Source of the DNA: an uncultured Lachnospiraceae bacterium
GTDB lineage: Bacteria > Bacillota > Clostridia > Lachnospirales > Lachnospiraceae
NCBI GenBank assembly: GCA_902780385.1
Contig: CACZFF010000001.1
Coordinates: forward strand, 42,326-106,325
Direction of reading: 5' to 3'
DNA: 64,000 nucleotides
Shown one piece after another: positions 59,986 through 64,000 of this stretch; within the stretch, counting starts at the first letter, position 1; each line of letters begins with the position of its first letter. The translations under genes were made by a program, and so were the position numbers. Under the pieces are notes generated by a model. It was not told the DNA's origin, did no database searches, and worked only from the letters and a program-made list of their open reading frames with translations.

Positions 59986-60972
59986 ATGAAAATAGGTATC
60001 ATCGGAACCGGTTTTATCATCACTGAAGCGCTGACAGCCATGTCGGAAGTCCCGGCGATCGAGCTGACTGCGATCCTTGCACGGCCGCACAGTATTGATA
60101 AAGGGCGTGCATTTGCGGAAAAATTCGGGATCGGAAAGGTCTATACGGATTATGAAGAGTTTCTGGCAGACCCGGAGATCGACACTGTCTATGTGGGTAT
60201 CATCAATCTCGTCCATTATGAATATGGCAAAAAGGCTCTGCTTGCAGGCAAGGATGTCATTATGGAGAAGCCCTTCACGACACTCACGGCCCATGCGCAG
60301 GAACTGGCGGATCTTGCCAGAGAAAAGGGACGCTTTCTTTTTGAGGCAGTGACCAACCGCAACTGCCGGATCATTGAGCGCATGCGGGAAATCCTTCCCT
60401 CCATCGGCCGCATCCGTATGGTGCAGGCCAACTACAGCCAGTATTCCAGCCGCTACGACAGGTACCTCAAGGGGGATGTCGCCCCCGCCTTTGATCTGGC
60501 TGCCTGCGGCGGCGCGCTGTTCGACCTGAATGTCTACAATTTCAATATGGCAATCGCTCTGCTGGGCGAACCGGAAGAAGTCAAATATTACCCCAACATC
60601 GGTTTTAACGGGGTGGACATCTCGGGACTGGCAGTCTTACAGTACAAGGATTTCGTCGGCGTGCTTGCAGCTGCCAAGGACTCAGACAGCCCCTGCCATT
60701 TTACCATTCAGGGCGAAAAGGGCTGGATCCAGGTCCCCGGTAAGCCCAATGAAGTTGAAAGACTCCGCTACTGCATCAACAAGCAGGTCGAGGAATATAA
60801 TCCGCCCGCAGATAAAAACCGTCTGGTCCAGGAGTTCCGCAATTTCTCCCGCGCCGCCGCCGAAAACGACCGCGCATTCATGGAGCGGGAACTGGAGATC
60901 ACTCTGGCAGTCATGCGCACCATCGAGCGCGCCCGCCTCGGCGCAGGCATTGCTTTTCCCACGGACGTCTGA
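59986..60972 (+). CDS. Gfo/Idh/MocA family oxidoreductase
   Basis: The 328-residue protein has an N-terminal Rossmann fold (KIGIIGTGFI), followed by VYVGIINLVHYEYGKKALLAGKDVIMEKPF, the E-K-P motif of the family. The C-terminal alpha-beta domain binds substrate, with FDLAACGGALFDLNVYN. Members oxidise or reduce sugars and polyols with NAD(P); the specific substrate is unknown. AGAGGAGG lies ahead of ATG 59986. It is 17 bases behind the AAA ATPase and may be co-transcribed. Confidence 0.93.
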   Translation: MKIGIIGTGFIITEALTAMSEVPAIELTAILARPHSIDKGRAFAEKFGIGKVYTDYEEFLADPEIDTVYVGIINLVHYEYGKKALLAGKDVIMEKPFTTLTAHAQELADLAREKGRFLFEAVTNRNCRIIERMREILPSIGRIRMVQANYSQYSSRYDRYLKGDVAPAFDLAACGGALFDLNVYNFNMAIALLGEPEEVKYYPNIGFNGVDISGLAVLQYKDFVGVLAAAKDSDSPCHFTIQGEKGWIQVPGKPNEVERLRYCINKQVEEYNPPADKNRLVQEFRNFSRAAAENDRAFMERELEITLAVMRTIERARLGAGIAFPTDV

Positions 60973-61120
60973 TGTCTGAGCAGCGGGATGTCAATGACCG
61001 GAAAATGGTGATACGGAGCCTTACACAGCCTTCTTTAACCGACACATAAACAGCGGCAAAAGCATCTGAAGAACGTAAGCCGGATGCCGCATGAGAACCC
61101 ATATACACGAGGTAACTGAC

Positions 61121-62125
61121 TTGGATAAACGTATCATCCAAAGGGCAGAGCCCTATCTGAAACATCTGAAGGAGACCGGCATCGTACTGGGCAGGTCGAT
61201 GAGAAAAGCAGCCGCTGTCTGCGCGCAGGAAGCGGAAAATGCCGTCAGGGATACTCTGGAAAGAGCATCCGGTGCAGACCGGGGCGTTTTCGGAGCAGAT
61301 ACGGAAAATCACACAGCTGCCGGTAAGAAAAATTATGCTGTGATCACAGGCGCAAGTTCCGGGATCGGACTGGAATTTGCAAAGCGGCTGTCTCTCGAAG
61401 GATATCCTCTGATCCTGATCGCGCGCCGCCGCGACAGGCTTGAAGTGCTGCGCAGAGAACTGGGAACGGAGTGCCTTCTGCTGCCGGCGGACCTGGCAAG
61501 GCGCGAGGATCTGATCCGGCTCTGTGAAGACCTTGTCGGTCGCCGCATCGACATTTTTATCAACAATGCCGGCTTCGGCGTCAGCGGTCCCTTCGTAGCA
61601 ACCGAGGTCGCCCGCGAGATCGGGATGGTCGATGTCAATGTGACTGCCCAGCATGTCCTTTTTAAATATATCCTGCACCGCATGGAAGCAGAGGGAGGCG
61701 GAGCCATCCTCAATGTCGCTTCCTCGGCGGGACTTTTCCCTGCAGGCCCCTATATGTCCGGCTACTATGCGACCAAGGCCTATATGGCCAGCCTGACACG
61801 CGGCGTGGCAGAGGAATTGCGCCAGGCAAAATCCCCTGTCTACGTTGGATGCCTCTGCCCCGGCCCGGTCAATACGGAATTCAATGACGTGGCTGATGTA
61901 TCCTTCGCCCTGCCGGGCATCTCTGCGGAGGAGTGTGTGGACTATGCTCTTCGCATGATGGCGCGCCGGCAGACCGTGATCATTCCGGGACGCCAGATCC
62001 GTGCCGCTGTCATAGGGCAGCGCCTGATCCCGACTGCCCTGACCGTGCGGATCACCGCGGCTCAGCAGAAAAAGAAGATGGAAGGACCTGCCGGGAAACT
62101 TGCGTCAGAACAAACAATTAGCTGA
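61121..62125 (+). CDS. Short-chain dehydrogenase/reductase with N-terminal extension
   Basis: TTG 61121 is preferred because GAGGT (61109-61113) lies 7 bases upstream; ATG 61091 in the same frame has no site. The N-terminal ~65 residues form a charged helical extension absent from typical SDRs. Then comes the classic fold: TGASSGIG (NADP site), INNAGFG and YYATKAY (Y-x-x-x-K). SDR enzymes reduce carbonyls. The C-terminal end is extended and basic. The substrate cannot be told. Confidence 0.88.
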   Translation: MDKRIIQRAEPYLKHLKETGIVLGRSMRKAAAVCAQEAENAVRDTLERASGADRGVFGADTENHTAAGKKNYAVITGASSGIGLEFAKRLSLEGYPLILIARRRDRLEVLRRELGTECLLLPADLARREDLIRLCEDLVGRRIDIFINNAGFGVSGPFVATEVAREIGMVDVNVTAQHVLFKYILHRMEAEGGGAILNVASSAGLFPAGPYMSGYYATKAYMASLTRGVAEELRQAKSPVYVGCLCPGPVNTEFNDVADVSFALPGISAEECVDYALRMMARRQTVIIPGRQIRAAVIGQRLIPTALTVRITAAQQKKKMEGPAGKLASEQTIS

Positions 62126-62150
62126 AAACATATCATTGAATGACTGATAA

Positions 62151-62199
62151 AGGATTGTTGTATCTGCATATTAAACAGCAGATATGACAGTCCTTTTTT
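62151..62199 (+). terminator. Rho-independent terminator after the SDR gene
   Basis: AGGATTGTTGTATCTGC pairs with GCAGATATGACAGTCCT, followed by TTTTT. Confidence 0.85.
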
Positions 62200-62310
62200 G
62201 CTTTATAGGAAATTTCGATTTTGGAGGCAACAAAAATTAGCGTATGTTCATCGAACATACGTTAGATAATAGGTGTTCAGTCATGAAAAGAAGATGATGA
62301 TACTGGCGAT

Positions 62311-62484
62311 TTAGAAAATATAGAAACCTTCTTCGCCAAAATCGTCATCAAGATCATCATCATTCAGAAAGTAGTCCATATCCAGAAGGTCGTCATCGCT
62401 CATGTTGCGGATGTCCATGACAGTCATACCTTCAGGAGGATCATTCATGTATTTACTGCGTAGTTCCTCTATCTTTGTTTTCAT
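62311..62484 (-). CDS. Small acidic accessory protein of the IS91-like element (57 aa)
   Basis: GGAGGAAACAATCTT directly precedes its ATG at 62484. The product is very acidic (LNDDDLDDDFGEEGFYIF at the C-terminus) and soluble. It lies downstream of the transposase on the same strand, within the hairpin-bounded element. Its role is unknown; it may be an accessory of transposition. Confidence 0.7.
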   Translation of the reverse strand: MKTKIEELRSKYMNDPPEGMTVMDIRNMSDDDLLDMDYFLNDDDLDDDFGEEGFYIF

Positions 62485-62535
62485 AAGATTGTTTCCTCCA
62501 AAGAAATTATATTTCATTGGAGTATGTTTTGAAAG

Positions 62536-63688
62536 CTATGCAGAAGACCTCTTTCCACGGGAACGGGACATTGCTTTCTCGTACATTTTTTCAAGAGAAA
62601 CACGCTTGTGCCGATAATACAGTTCCAGAAAGAGCATGGTGGAGCCGCATTCATCGCACCTGAGGGGGTCATAGCCGAAAGCATGGAGGATGGCAGAACG
62701 CCATTTATTAAAGCTGCACAAGACATGATGTTTTTCACGGGGGAACTGCCCGAAACAGTTTTTTGTCGATATCTCTGTTCCTGGCATAAATACCGCCATA
62801 ACGTATCATTTTGAAATGTTTTTCCGGGATATGCCGGATCAAACGCTCGATGAATTCAAGGGCAGGAACCGTTTCTGTCACATACTCATTATCTTCATGC
62901 CGGTTGTAATGGAAAGTGACGTTAGCACCGTCATAGTTGTCAATGCGTGAAGTTGCAATTACCGGTCGGCCAAGATACCTGCTAAGGTATTTGGTCACTA
63001 TTTTCGGGTCACACTTTTGGGATCTGGCGTAGACATAGAAGCCGTGCTTATGGTTTTTATAACAGGCAGCTTTCACCTTTTTAAAAGACGGACCGAGATG
63101 AGTCTCCAGTTCATTAAGGAGAGCGGTACGGAAGGCATTGCGGAGAAAAGTGTAATTGAAATGTTTTACATTGCGCCAGTAGGCATCGTCACTGTAGCCG
63201 CCCTCTGAGATCAGGCAATGGATGTGCGGATTCCATTTGAGGTCCCGTCCAAAAGTGTGAAGGACCATAATGAAGCCGGGGGTAAAGTTTTTGGATTTGT
63301 TCATCTTATGGAATAAACGTGAAACTACGCTTTTGACCGCATGAAAAAGTCAGTTGAGAAGGGAACGGTCTTTTAGAAAAAAGGAACGCAGATTTTCGTC
63401 AATGGTGAAGACGCAGTGCCGGTGAGTGACATTGATGAGTTTAAAGGACATATTGGTTGTCCTTTCCATAGAGTATTTATTCCCGCAGGTGGGGCAAAAA
63501 CGGCTATGGCAGCGAAAAGGAACAAATTTCATCTTTCCGCAGTCAGGGCAGCCATACATGGCTCCACCGAAGGATGGATTGCCACAATTGATCATCTTGT
63601 CCACGTTTTCGATTACGGAAGTACGTGGATGGAGGATATAAACCATTTCTTCGTAATGGTCTGTAAAGATTTTTTGAAGGATATTCAT
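62536..63688 (-). pseudogene. IS91-like HUH transposase, disrupted
   Basis: The frame begins at ATG 63688 (MNILQKIFTDHYEEM) with zinc-binding motif GCPDCGKMKFVPFRCHSRFCPTCGNK. A TGA at 63350-63352 interrupts it in the same frame, in a spot where the pattern LLN-x-LFHAVKS would fit a tryptophan codon. The frame then continues through NPHIHCLISEGG, the HUH motif, and YLSRYLGRP. A single extra base in the C-run (G5 on the plus strand at 62740-62744) shifts the frame so that the last part, PREKHHVLCSFNKWR, is read in another frame to 62536. The C-terminal zinc knuckle CDECGSTM is in that part. It is therefore non-functional unless recoded. Confidence 0.88.
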
Positions 63689-63774
63689 ATGAACATTATA
63701 GAAGAGATGGATGGAAAAAAGAAACCCCACCCCTCAAGATTGAGGGGCAGGGGAGTTGAAGTGTCGAAGACACT

Positions 63775-64000
63775 TTGTTCTTGCTTCAAAATACCATATG
63801 TTCCCATGGCTTTTTGGAACGCATGCAATAACACCGGATTTCTGCCTTTTTCTGAAAAATAACTCATTAACCAATTATTTTGCATGAAAACAAAAACCCT
63901 GTGTCAACCATTTTTGAAAATGTCCCAAAAATCTTTTAACATTAGCACCGGAAATTCCGGTGCTTTTTCTTTCTCCGGGATCAGTTAATGATACAGGGGA
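63775..64000. other. Window end, flank of the IS element
   Basis: AT-rich sequence with no supported gene. A terminator hairpin is present at 63944-63968. A 66-codon open frame on the minus strand (63685-63885) has no ribosome site and overlaps the IS end. Confidence 0.5.
63944..63968. terminator. Terminator hairpin at the window end
   Basis: AGCACCGGAAATTCCGGTGCT is followed by five T. The gene it serves is not in the window, or it belongs to the IS flank. Confidence 0.7.

Larger units (their letters stand above)
62241..63774 (-). mobile_element. Decayed IS91-like insertion element
   Basis: It contains a small acidic gene (62311-62484), a disrupted HUH transposase (62536-63688) and hairpins near both ends (62241-62261, CGTATGTTCATCGAACATACG; 63730-63747 and 63760-63774, CCCCTCAAGATTGAGGGG and AGTGTCGAAGACACT). 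IS91-type elements carry no terminal inverted repeats and end in such structures. The exact boundaries cannot be fixed from one copy. Confidence 0.72.

Noticed and set aside
63685-63885. 66-codon frame at the IS end
   Set aside because: No ribosome site, no family pattern, and it overlaps the hairpins of the IS end.

Overview
The window looks like a chromosome segment of an anaerobic Clostridia bacterium, most likely a Lachnospiraceae relative. Supporting signs are the strong AGGAGG-type ribosome sites, a clostridial-type SRP RNA, a SipW/sortase surface locus, an MsmX-type ABC ATPase next to a CdaR-type regulator, and T7SSb genes of the Firmicutes type. This placement rests on gene content only; there is no rRNA here.

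Region 1 (3-35438) is a large type VII secretion (T7SSb/WXG100) island, all on the plus strand. Its machinery block (879-13884) holds three membrane-anchored or cytosolic FHA proteins, a 1624-residue EssC-type triple-ATPase, a LytTR regulator, an EsaB/YukD ubiquitin-like protein, several very small WXG100-like helical proteins and a transmembrane Ser/Thr kinase with extracellular leucine-rich repeats. EssA, EssB and EsaA are not recognisable in the window. After it come a zinc-ribbon membrane protein, a canonical WXG100 pair, and a PARG-SGNH fusion. Then follow modular effector cassettes: lipase cassette I (19595-22788), a papain/C39-like protease cassette (23196-25900), an effector-less trio of WXG proteins (26113-27184), a second copy of the WXG100 pair (27610-28326) and lipase cassette II (28438-31634). 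Two more kinases close the island (31836-35438). The lipases have an N-terminal catalytic domain and a C-terminal helical tail, with a lipoprotein and three types of small helical partner beside them. This is the layout known for the Staphylococcus aureus TslA/TilA system.

The main observation is regulatory. Five promoters, each at the head of a WXG or effector unit, share one architecture: two RTTYRTC half-sites exactly 21 bp apart, then 34-35 bp to an extended -10 of the form TGnTAnGAT, with no -35 box. This is LytTR-operator geometry, and a LytTR gene lies in the same island (7771-8502). FHA proteins and three kinases suggest an additional phospho-signalling layer.

Region 2 (35747-42424) is a surface-fibre locus that combines a class C sortase, a pilin-like protein without a sorting signal, two camelysin/TasA-like proteins, two surface proteins and a SipW-type signal peptidase. 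Region 3 (42632-62125) is mostly housekeeping: methionine aminopeptidase, MetRS, an HD protein, a DUF624 protein, MsmX/UgpC ATPase, a CdaR-type regulator, a lipoprotein and MATE pump, a radical SAM protein with an inserted tandem-repeat tract, SRP RNA, TadA, a GH25 muramidase, a CbxX-type AAA ATPase, a Gfo/Idh/MocA oxidoreductase and an SDR. Region 4 (62241-63774) is a decayed IS91-like element. A family of ~155-170 bp palindromic repeats is scattered between genes across regions 1-3.
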